Shown: piece by piece, positions 9,201-21,200 of the stretch | Position numbering within the stretch: the stretch's first letter is position 1 | Layout: each line of letters begins with the position of its first letter | Assembly: GCA_964646585.1 (NCBI GenBank) | Contig: CAZYEY010000220.1 | Span: 1 to 31,361 of the forward strand | Direction: 5' to 3' | Origin: PFJX01 sp964646585 | GTDB lineage: Bacteria > Pseudomonadota > Gammaproteobacteria > Burkholderiales > Thiobacillaceae | DNA length: 31,361 bases | Position numbers and translations under genes: made by a program | Notes under the pieces: generated by a model | What the model was told of the DNA's origin: nothing | The model's database searches: none | What the model saw: only the letters and a program-made list of their open reading frames with translations

Positions 9201-12200
9201 TCGACCCCCATGGCGACAAGGTCGAGTTTGACGCGGGCAGCGGCAATGGAACCTGGACCCACACTGCCGCCTTGACCGGTACATATGTGGTGCGGGTCAG
9301 CCCGATATCCGGTGCCGGGGATTATGTATTGCGGGTCCAAGGTCTGGGCAATGCCGCCAATGCGGCGCCGACGGTCATTGCGGCCACGCCCGTCGACGGC
9401 AAGCGCCTGAGCGCTGCTCCCACCAGTCTGACCTTTGATCTCTCGGAAGGCATTCTGGCCACCAGCCTTGGCATCGAGGACCTCAGCATTGACGGCGGCG
9501 CTGTCGTCACGGGCGTCGCCATGGTGGATGGCGACACCATCCGCTTCTTCCTGGATGTGCCCGACGCGGAAGCAAGCTACCACTACACGCTGCTGGCCAA
9601 TGGTTTGCTGGACTTCCAAGGCGCGGGCAATCTCGCCCACAGCGGCAGTTTCGTCCTCGACAGGACGCCGCCGCGCGTGGTGTCCCAGAACCCGGAAGTC
9701 CAGTCCATCTCCCCCTTTACCACTTGGGAAGTCACGTTCAGCGAGGCCCTGGATCCGGCCACGGTCCAGGCCAGCGATTTCGTTCTGCGCAATCCAGTCA
9801 ACGGCATCATCGGCATCTCGTCGGCGATCCTGTCCCAAGATGGGCGTACCGTCACGCTGACCTTCTCCGGTCAGTACACCCAGGGCAACTACACCCTCAC
9901 GGTGGGGCCCAACATCCAGGATCTGGCCGGCAACTTCATGGACCAGGATGCCGGGACCGGGGGCAACCAGGCGTACATCGGCACCATGCAGGTGGCCTCC
10001 CCCGACCTGAGCCCCGTGTCCATCAGCGTCACCCTGCCAGACGGCAGTCCCCTGCCGGAAAGCGGCGTGACCATGGGCAGCCAGGTCAAAGTGACCTGGA
10101 CCGTGCGCAACATCGGCACCGACGCGGCCCGGGCCAACGCCTGGTACGACAGCCTGTGGATTTCTCCCAACACCAGTTCCGCGGGCACCAACCTGGCCAA
10201 TGTCTACATCGATGTGGACCCGAGCAACACGACCGGCCTGGCCGCAGGTGGCGAGTACACCATGTCCACCATGGTCACCCTGCCCCTGAACGACAATTTC
10301 AGCGCTGGAACCTATTATTTCCGCGTCTACACGGACGATTATGGCGGGTACTACCGCAATCAGCCCGAGAGCAACGAGAACAACAACATCCTTTACAGCG
10401 CGGCTTTCACCACGGTGGTGCCGCCCCTGCCAGACCTCACCGTCAGTGACGTCACCGCGCCTGCGGTCATGGAGGCCAACAAGAGTTACTCCGTGTCCTG
10501 GACCGTGCGTAACCAGGGCGACGCCAATGCCGATGGCCAGTATGGCTACTGGTATGACCGGGTGGTTCTGTCCAGCGACCAGATCTTTGGCAACGGCGAT
10601 GACGTCTATTTGACCGAGATCTATTCCTACGACGATATCCCCGCCGGTGGCCAGCAGACCCGGAGCGCAACCGTAAACGTCGGTTCCAACCGGGTTGGCA
10701 GCTGGTATGTGCTGGTCAAGGCCGATTACTACAACCACGTTTACGAGCGCACCAATGAAGGTAACAACGTGGGCGCCTCGGCCACCCAGGTCCAGGTCAT
10801 CATTCCCACCGAGGATCTGACGCCCATTGCCCTGAGCGCGCCCGATGCGGCCCAGTTCGACGGCTATATCGACGTGTCCTGGACGGTGCGCAACGCCGGC
10901 ACCGGCCCCACCTATGGCAACTGGTACGACCGGCTGTGGCTGTCCACCGATGCCACCCTGAGTGGCGACGATATCCCGCTGAACTACGTCTACGCCTCCG
11001 ACGTGCCGGACGTGCGGCCTGTCGCGGCGGGCTCCGAATACACCCGAAGCCTGCAAGGCGTGCATCTACCCCTGCGCGTCAATCTGCCCGAAGGCAACTA
11101 CTTCCTCCTGCTGAAGACTGACGCGGGCAACCAGGAACCCGAGCTCAACGAGAACAACAATGTCATCGCCCGGCAGATCAACCTGACCCTGGCGGATTAC
11201 GCCGACCTGACGGTCAGCAATGTCACGGTGCCCGCGGCCCCCGTCCATTCCGGCGACACCGTCACCGTGGGATTCACCCTCAACAACCAGGGCGAGGGTC
11301 CGGCCGCGAATTTCCACAATTATGTATACCTGTCCAGCAACGGCACCAGCCTGGACATCTACGTGGGCGACTACTATTTCAACCAGACCCTGGCCGCCGG
11401 TGCCAGCGCGACAGTGGAAAAGGCCATCACGATCCCGCTCTACAACCCGGGCAACTGGTATGTGGTGGTGGTGTCGGATGCGCAAAGCAACATCTACGAG
11501 CACACCAACGAGGGCAACAACCAGGCGTCCAGCGCCGAGCCCATCGTGGCGCCCCTGCCGCCGCTCCCGGATCTGGTGGTGAGCAATATCATCGCGCCCC
11601 TGGATGCGCTGGCCGGCAGCAACATCACCATCACCTGGACCATCACCAACCAGGGCACAGTGGCCAGCGGCCCCTGGTCCGACTCCCTGTATCTGTCCTT
11701 TGATGGCGGCACCAGCAACAACATCTACCTGGGCAACTTCTACTTGGAAGGCACCTTGGCCGCCGGCGCCTCGGTGACCCGTACCCAGACTTTCACTCTG
11801 AGCCCCACCCTGCAAGGGCCGCGCACCGTGGTGGTCTACACCGATGCCGGTGGCCAGGTGAGCGAGACCCCGGCGGGCGAGCACAACAACCGTGTGGTGG
11901 ACGACACCACCATCCAGGTGACCTTCCCGCCCCTGCCCAACTTGCAGGTGACTTCTCTCACGCCCCCTTCCGATCCGGCCTCCGGCACGGAAACGGTGGT
12001 GAACTGGGTGGTGAAGAACGTGGGCACTGGTGCCACCAGCGTTCCTTACTGGTACGACCAGGTCCACCTTTCCCTGAATACGGTCTGGGGCGATGCCGAC
12101 GACATCGACCTGGGCATCGTCGTCAATCCCAACTACCTGGCCGCTGGCGAGAGCTACCAGAACAGCCGCACCATCAGCATCCCGAAGGGGCTGAACGGGG

Positions 12201-15200
12201 ACTACTACTTCCTGGTTAAGACCGACGCTTACAACCACGTCTTCGAGGACCAGTTCGAGGGCGATAACGTCATTGCGTCCAACCTGATCCATATCGACCT
12301 GACCCCGCCGCCCGACCTGCGCGTGGACATGGTGGAGGCCCAGAACCTGGCCTTCTCCGGACAGCCCATGACGGTGAGTTGGACCGTCTCCAACCACGGT
12401 GATGGCCGTACGGTGGAAACCGGCTGGTATGACCGGGTGGTGATGTCCGAGGATGCCGTCCTGGGGAATGCCGATGACCGCAATATGGGGGATTTCTGGC
12501 ATTCCGGCGCCCTGGATTCCAAAGAGTCCTACAGCGTGACCAAGTCCATCACGTTGCCCATTGGCGTGGTGGGTGACTTCTATTTCTTCGTCATCACCGA
12601 CCGGGCCAACCATGTCTACGAGCATGGCAGCGAGTTCAACAACACCGGCATGGACATGCTGCCCGATGGCAGCGGTCCGGAAACCACCACGATCCAGTTG
12701 ACCCCGCCGCCGGACCTGGAGGTCTACAGCGTCACGGTTCCGGCCAATACCCCCAATTCACCGTTGGCCGGGCGCAGCTACAACGTGTCGTGGCGAGTGG
12801 TGAACTTCGGCGCCACCGCCACCCCCAACAATTACTGGACCGACCGAATCTACCTGTCCACCGACAATGTTCTGGATAGCGCCGATGTGTACCTGGGCGA
12901 ACGCGGCCATTGGGGGGCGCTGGGCGTTTACGATGAAGACGCCCAGGGTAATCCCGTCTCCGGCTATTACGACGCCAGCTTCACCATCACCCTGCCCTTC
13001 GACATCAGCGGCGACTACCGCATCATCGTCAAGACCGACGCCTACAACAATGTCTTCGAAGGCTTCGACAACCCCAATGGCCCGGATGGCGAGGACAACA
13101 ACGCCACTGCTTCGGGTGTCATGAAGGTGAAGTCTCGCAACGCTGACCTGGTGGTGGACAGCTTCATCGCGCCCGCATCCGGCGAGGCCGGCAAGCAGAT
13201 CGTGGTGACCTGGACCGTGTTCAACGCTGGCAGCGGGGATTCCGTCACCAACGCCTGGTTCGACCAGATCCGGATTTCCCGCGACGACATCCTGGGCGAC
13301 GAGGATGACCTGGTCCTGCAGAACTTCGGGCGCGGTGGCGTGCTGAACGCGGGTGCCAGCTATACCCGCAGCGAAGCCATTACCCTGCCGTTCAGCCTGG
13401 ATGCCGGCACCTACCGCCTGTACGTTCTGGCCGACGTCAACAACAACGTCTATGAATCCGACAACGGCAACAACAGCGCCTTTGCCGACATCCTCATCGG
13501 CCGGGAAACCCCCGATCTCCGGGTCGTCAGTGTGTCGCCGGCGGCCAACGGCATGGTGGCCCTGCCTTTGGGCGTGTCCTGGCGGGTCGAAAACCAGGGC
13601 AATAACCAGACCAACGTCGGCAACTGGTACGACGACGTGTATCTGTCCCTGGATCAGGTGCTCGACAGCAGCGATATCTTCCTCGGTCAACGCTACCGCA
13701 ACGCCGCTCTGGCGGCGGGCGCGGGCTACGACGCCGCTGCCAGCTTCACGCTGCCGGCCAATCTGGCGCCCAACGATTACTTCGTCATCGTCCGCACCGA
13801 CCGCAACGACAACGTGATCGAGGGTCCCGTGGGTGAGAGCAACAACGTCAGCGTGTCCGCTTCCAAGGTGCATGTGGCCGCTTTCGATCCCAATAATCCG
13901 GAGGGTGTGCTGCCGCCCGAGTTGCTACGCCCCAACCTGACCGTTACCGAAGTCATTGCCCCGGATGAGGCGGTGAGCGGGCAGGTCATGCAGGTCACTT
14001 GGACCGTGCGCAACGACGGTCCCGATCCCACAGGCAACCGCTCCTGGTATGACGCGGTCTACCTTTCCCGCGACGGCGTGCTGGACCGCAATGCCGACAT
14101 CTATCTCGGTTATGCCTACCAAACTGGCCTGGGGGTGGGCGAGACCTATACCCGTACCCTGAATGTAACGGTGCCTTATGGCCAGTCCGGACCGTTCTAC
14201 GTCTTTGTCGCCACTGACGCCGGCCGCCATATCATCGAGGCCAACGAACTGGACAACGTGGGCCAGGATGCGGGTTTCACCCACATTGCCCTGGCGCCTC
14301 CCGCCGATCTGGTGGTGGGCGAGATCGTTATTCCCGTCAACGGGATTCCCGGCCAGTTGGCGACCATCACGTATAGCGTGGAGAACCAGGGCGTCAACCC
14401 GGCCCTGGGGGGTTGGTACGACTCCATCTATCTGTCCACGGACGATACCTGGGATATCAACGACGCCCTGTTCGGCGTGAACTATCACTACGGCACCGTG
14501 GCGGGCGGCAGCAGCTACGCCGGCGCTGTCACCGCAGCCCTGCCGGGTCTGACGCCGGGCAGCTACAAGGTCATCGTTCGCAGCGACATCCGCAACTACA
14601 TCCCGGAAAGCGACGAGACCAACAACATCGGCGCCAGCCTGGTGGGCATGGCTTTGGACGTGGAAGAGTTGACCCTGGGCGTGGCGGATACCGGCAACCT
14701 CGGCTGGGGCCAGGCGGTGTACTACAAGTTCACCGTGGGCGCCGGCGAGACGGTGCGCGTCAAGCTGGACAGCCTGGGCACGGACATCGCCAACGAGCTC
14801 TACGTCCGCTTCGGCGCCATGCCTACCCGCGGCCAGTTCGACATCGCCGCCCGGGAAGGCTTCGTGTCCGATCCGGAACTGGTGATCCCCACCTCCCAGG
14901 CGGGCACCTATTACGTGTTGGCCTACGGCCAGTATGCGCCGGGCAATCCCCAGTACAGCATCACCGCCCAGATCGTTCCCTTCTCCATTACCAGGGTAAG
15001 CGCGGAGGAAGTGGGCAACGTGGGCGATGCGACCCTGCGCATCCAGGGTGCCCGCTTCGATGCCGACACCAAGTTCAGCCTGGTGGCGCCCGACGGCAGG
15101 ACCATCAACGCCCTGGCGACCTCCCTGAAGAACTCCAGCGATGCGTACGTCACCTTCAGCCTCTTCGGCGCGGACGTGGGCCGGTATGACGTGATCGCCA

Positions 15201-18200
15201 CCCAGAAGAACGGTGCCTCGGTCATCCTGGACAATGCCCTTTCGGTGGTGGCAGACCGCGACGCGGCGGTGTTCCTGAGCATTGCTGGTCCCACCCAGGT
15301 GATGGTCAACCGCACCAACATCTTCACTCTGGATTACGTGAACGAAGGCGGTGCCGACGCCATGGCGCCCCTGATCATCCTGGAAAGCCTGAGCGCGACC
15401 CCCATGGGCCTGTCCGCCAGCAGCCTCCATACCTCACCCATCCAGATCATGGCCGCCAGCTATGACGGCCCCATGGGCATCCTGCGGCCCGGTGCCAAGT
15501 ACAGCGTGCCCGTCGTGTTCCAGAGCTCCGATGTTGCCGGCCAGCTGGATATCCGTGCCGGCCGCATCATGGCCAACGACGTGCGCCTCATCGAGGACTG
15601 GAATGCCATCGAGGCAAGCGTGCGTCCCGGCGGCATGGGCAACGCGGAATGGCAAGCCTTCTGGGGCCGCATCAAGCCCCTGATCGGACTGACCTGGGGC
15701 GAGTATGTGCAGGTGCTCAACGACATGATGCTGCGGGTGTCCGACCCTGGGCATCCGATCCGCGACGTCCGCGACATCTTCGCCCGCATGTACCAGCAGA
15801 GCCCGGACTACGTCCCCTTCGCCAGCATGACTGGCGAGGTGCGCGACTCCAAGAACGACACGCCCTTGGCCGATATCCAGATGGCGGCTTACCTCATCCA
15901 TGAGGATGGCCATCTGGAATACAAAGCCAGCGCCATCAGCGACGCCACCGGCCGCTATACCTTCAGCCGCCTCGCTGCGGGCGTCTACAAAGTGGTGGCC
16001 GTGGGCCGCGCCCTCGACATGAACCGGGATGGCATGGTCGATCTGACCGCGCCCCAGATCACCCAGGGCTTCACGGCAGGCAACGCGGGCATCATTTACA
16101 TCCAGCCTCTGGGCAGCATCGGAGCCGACAATGACAGCAACCCGACCCTGACCCGGGATGCCAACGGCATCACCCACATGGTCTGGAACCGGGGCGGCCT
16201 GGTCTGGCACGCCTGGTACGACACGGCCAGTGGACAGTGGCGCGATGCCCAGGCCATCTCCAGCGAGCAGAGCTACGGTCCTGCCATCGCCGCGAGCGCC
16301 AAGCTGTTCGACGGCGCCAAGGCGGGCGTGGTGGTGGCCTGGCAGCAGGGCGGCGGCAACGATGCCGAGATCTTCTATGCCGTGGCCCGCGCCAAGGCGG
16401 GGGGGGGCTTCGAGTGGTCGAATCCGGTGCGGTTGACCAACGACGACACCCTCGACGTGGCGCCCCAGATCATCGTGGGCGACAACGGTCTGGTCATGTT
16501 CACCCACCTCAAGCGGGATGGTGACATCCAGGACGACACCGACATCTACTACGACATCTTCGCCCTCAGCGAGAGCGATTTCATGTGGCCCGCGGCCATG
16601 GCCGCCACTGCGGACGCGCCCATCGAAACCGAGGGTGTTTCCGTCGCCTACGGCCGGCAATGGAAATTCGGCCCCTGGGACGTATTCGGCACCGAGGCCG
16701 AGCTCGTCCTGTCCCTGTCCGGCCAGGTGTCCGAGAACAACTGCAAGGCCACGCTTGGCGCCCAAGGTCAGATCCAGGGCTCCTTCAAAGGCTCCAACAT
16801 CCGTTCCACCATCACCGGCAACGGCGGTGTCACTGCGGAGTGGGTGGTCAACGAGGCGGCCCGAGATTGGCTGTTCAACGGCGCCAAGGCTTCGGTCGGT
16901 GCCAGCGCCCAGTTCGACTGGCGCTATGGCCTGTCCACCTTGCTCAGCAAGATCCCGCATCCGGCTGTGACTGCGGCCCATCTGGCCTACTCACTGGCCG
17001 TCGGTCTGGGTAGCCGCATCGGCCTCGAATTCGAGGATGGCATCACCTTCGGCGGCGGGATCCAGTTCTCCGTGCTGGAATGGAAGATGATTCAGCCCTT
17101 CCCGGAATTCGTCTGGCCCGACGGCATCTTCGAAGTCGATGTGAACGGTACCTTCGGCCTCTACGCCCAGCTCGACGTCAAGCCCACCGGCGACTCCGTG
17201 CGGGTGCAGGGCGATCTCACCGTCACCCTCGGCATCAAGCCCGAGTTCAAGATCAAGTCCGTCACCGGCAACATTACCTTCAGCGGCAACATCGGCATCA
17301 TCCCGTTCAACGAGGTGTTCTCGGTCACCCTCTACAACAACGAGGCGCTGGATGTGCTGGGCCTGCCCGCCCAGACCCAGGACGTCTACGTTCCGGTCTA
17401 CGATCCCGCCGCCATGATCGGCACCGGCAACGCCTATGGCGCGAACCACCTGCTGTCCGACGTTTCCGGCGACGTGACCAGCGACTCGGCCATCTCCCTG
17501 GCCATGGATGATGGCGTCCTGTTCGGCGCCTGGGTCCATATGGCCGATCCCTACGCCGGACAGATCGGCTGGGATGTCATGGTGTCCGAATACGGCACGG
17601 GTTGGAGCGCGCCCGTGGCGCTGCCCGGTGCCCTCGGCCTGAACAGCTATGCCACCGCGGCTGTGGATGGGCAGGGGCGGCGCATGGTGATCTGGACCCA
17701 TGCCGACAGCAGCGGCCTGAGCGCTTCGCCCACCATCGAGGAATACGAGGCCGCCTTGGCGACCAACGACGTGTACTTCTCGGTCTACGACGAAGTGACC
17801 CGCACCTGGGGTGTCATGACCCAGGTCGCGGCCACCGATGGCCTGGACAACGGCCTGACCGTCAGCCATGACGCGAATGGCAATCTGGTCATGTCCTGGG
17901 TGGTGAAGGGCTCCGATGGTCTGGATCACCTGCTTACCGCCACCTGGAATGGCTCCGCCTGGACCGCTCCGGTGGAGATCGCCTTCGGCGCCAGCATTTC
18001 CGACCCAGCCATGGAACGCCTGGGCAACGGCCTGATCGTGGTCTGGGAAGAGGATGCCAATCCCGATCCCGCAGTCAGCGAGAAAACCCTGCGCTACAGC
18101 ATTCACCAGGAGGCAGCCTGGTCCGCCGGCGTCCTCTTCGATCCCATCGCCATGGCCACCGGCCTGGCCTTGAGCGCGGGTAGGATGGCGCCCACCGTCG

Positions 18201-21200
18201 CCGACGTGCCGTTGGACACCCTGTCCGGCTTCCCGCCCTTCCCGGTGCCGGAGGAATGCCTCAAGTGCAAGCCCGAGGACATCAAGCGCATCCGCGAATC
18301 CGCCCCCGAGTGCATCCCCGGCGGCGGCACCCAGGTCACTTTCGATCCCAAGACCTGCACCGAAAAAACCATCGTCTACAAGCCCTGCGTGGTGCGTCCG
18401 CGCGACCCCAACGACATCATCGGACCCACCGGCTACGGTGAGGAAAAGTGGGTGGCCGCGAAGAACACCATGGGTTACATGATCCGCTTCGAAAACGCGG
18501 CAGATGCTTCCGCGCCCGCCCAGCAGGTGGTCATCACCCAGCAGCTCGATGACGATCTCGACTGGCGGACTTTCCGGGTGGACGATTTCGGCTTCGGCGA
18601 CCAGATCATCGAACTGGACGGCAAGAGCGCCTTCTACCAGAAGCGTCTGGACTACACCGCCGATCCTGATCGCGGTTATTACCTGGATGTGGCGGTTTCC
18701 GTCGATGTCGGTACCGGTGTCGTGACCTGGGTCCTGACCACCATCGATCCGGCCACCGGCGAGATGCCCCAGGACGCCAGCATCGGCTTCCTGCCCGTCA
18801 ACGACACCGTCTATGACGCGGACCACAACGTGGTGACCCAGGGCACCGGTAAGGGTGAGGGCTTCGTGACCTACACCATCAAGGCCAAGCGCGATGTCCA
18901 AACCGGCACCGTGGTGGATGCCCAGGCCCGTATCGTGTTCGACACCGAGGAGCCCATCGATACCCCCGCCATTTTCAACACCCTGGACGCGGTGGCGCCG
19001 GCAAGCCAGGTCAATGCCTTCGCCGAGGCCATCACCTCGCTCACCGAGTTCCTGGTGAGCTGGGCGGGCCTGGACGACGAGGCGGGTTCCGGCGTGCGCG
19101 ATTACACCGTCTACGTTTCCGTGGATGGTGGTGAGTACAGCATCTGGCAGGCGGATACCGACCTGACCGAGGCCATCTACATCGGCGCTTCGGGCCATAC
19201 CTACAGCTTCTACAGCACCGTTCGCGACTGGGCTGGCAACGAGGAGACCGCTCCCGAGTCCGCCGATGCCACCATCACGGTGACCGGTGCCTTTGGCGCC
19301 TTGTCCGGCGTCAAGTTCGAGGATATGGACGGCGATGGTGTGCGCGACGATGGAGAAGCCAGCCTGGCTGGCTGGACCCTCTACCTGGATGCCAACGACG
19401 ATGGCGTCCTGGATGAAGGCGAGGTCAGCACCGTCACCGGCGAGGACGGCGCTTACAGTTTCACAGGTCTGATGCCGGGCCAATACGTGGTGCGCGAAGT
19501 GGCCCGGGCCGGCTGGATCCAGACCCAGCCCGGCGCCAATGGCGCACGCATCGTCAATGTGGTGTCCGGCGAAACCGTCACTGGCATCGACTTCGGCAAC
19601 TTCGCCCTGGCCCAGATCGGCGGCCAGAAGTTCAACGACCTGGATGCCGACGGCGTCAGGGACGAGGGCGAGCCTGGCCTGGCGGGCTGGATCATCCAGC
19701 TCGACAAGAACGGCGATGGCAGCATCGATGCCACCGCCACCACCGACGAATATGGTTACTACCGCTTCACCGACCTGGGGCCGGGCAGCTACCGGATCAC
19801 CGAGGCCGGCCGGGAGGGCTGGCTGTCCACCGGCGCGGTTTCCCACACGCTGGTCACCCGCAGTGGCGCCGATATCGGCGGAGCCGACTTCGCCAATGTC
19901 CGGGCCGCCAGCATCAGTGGTGTCAAGTTCGAGGACGTGGATGGCGATGGTGTCCGCGACGACGGCGAGGCCGGCCTGGCCGGCTGGACCATCTTCCTGG
20001 ATGCCAACGGCAATGGCAGCCTGGACAGCGGTGAGTCGTACGCCGTCACCGATGCCGAAGGCGCATACCGTTTCGACAACCTGCTGCCAGGCAACTATGT
20101 TGTCGCCGAGGTGATGCGGGATGGCTGGATGCAGACGTCGCCTGGCGTCGGCACCACCGGCACGGTCTCTGCAATGACCCTAAGCGGCATGGACGTGGTG
20201 TTGAGCCTGCCCGAGGACGTGCTGTTCGAGGAAGGCTCGAGCACCTTCTCCGTGTCCGCCAACCGACTGGCCGCCGTCCTGACGCGGCTGGATGTCTTCC
20301 TGGCCGACGCCCGCTTCAGCGGCTTCGATGGATCCGGCGTCACCACCGTGGTGATCGATACCGGCATCGACCTGAACCACTCCTGGTTCGGACCGGATGC
20401 CGACCACAACGGCGTGGCGGACCGCATCGTCTTCAGTTGGGACTTCGCCGATGGCGACGCCGATGCGGGCGACCGCAACGGCCACGGCTCCCACGTGGCC
20501 AGCCTGATCGGTGGCCAGGACGCCACCTACGGCGGTGTCGCCCAAGGCGCCGACCTCATTGCCCTGAAGGTGTTCTCCGACAGTGGCGCAGGTTACTTCA
20601 GCTATCTCGAGCAGGCCCTGCAATGGGTGGTGAACAACGCCGATGCCTACCACGTAGGCGTGGTGAACCTGTCCCTGGGCGATGGCGGCAACTGGGATAC
20701 CGCCATGGGCCGCTACGGCCTGGGCGACGAGTTGGCCGCTCTGGCTGGCATGAACATCCTGGTCACCGCAGCTGCCGGCAACAACTTCTTCTCCTTCGGC
20801 AGCGACATGGGCGTGGCCTACCCGGCCGCCGATCCGGCGGTGCTGGCGGTGGGCGCGGTCTGGAGCGGCAGCTTCGGCGGTCCGGTCAACTATGCCAACG
20901 GCGCGGTGGACTACACCACCGGCGCCGACCGGATGGCGGCGTTCGGGCAACGGGATGGGAAACTGCTGGATGTGCTGGCCCCGGGTACCCGCCTGGTGGG
21001 CGCCAACTACAACGGCGGCACCCGCACCATGTTCGGCACCAGCCAGGCCAGCGCCTTCATGGCCGGCATCGCCACCCTGGCCCAGGACATCGCCCTGGAT
21101 CATCTGGGGCGGCGCCTGAGCCTGGGCGAGTTCACCGCGCTTCTGGCCGAGACCAGCGTCATGGTCAACGATGGTGACGACGAGAACGACAACGTCCGGA

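Noticed and set aside
9999..14660. CRISPR-like or DNA-level tandem repeats
   Set aside because: The repetition is at protein level (CARDB units); the DNA is diverged, with no fixed repeat and spacer lengths.
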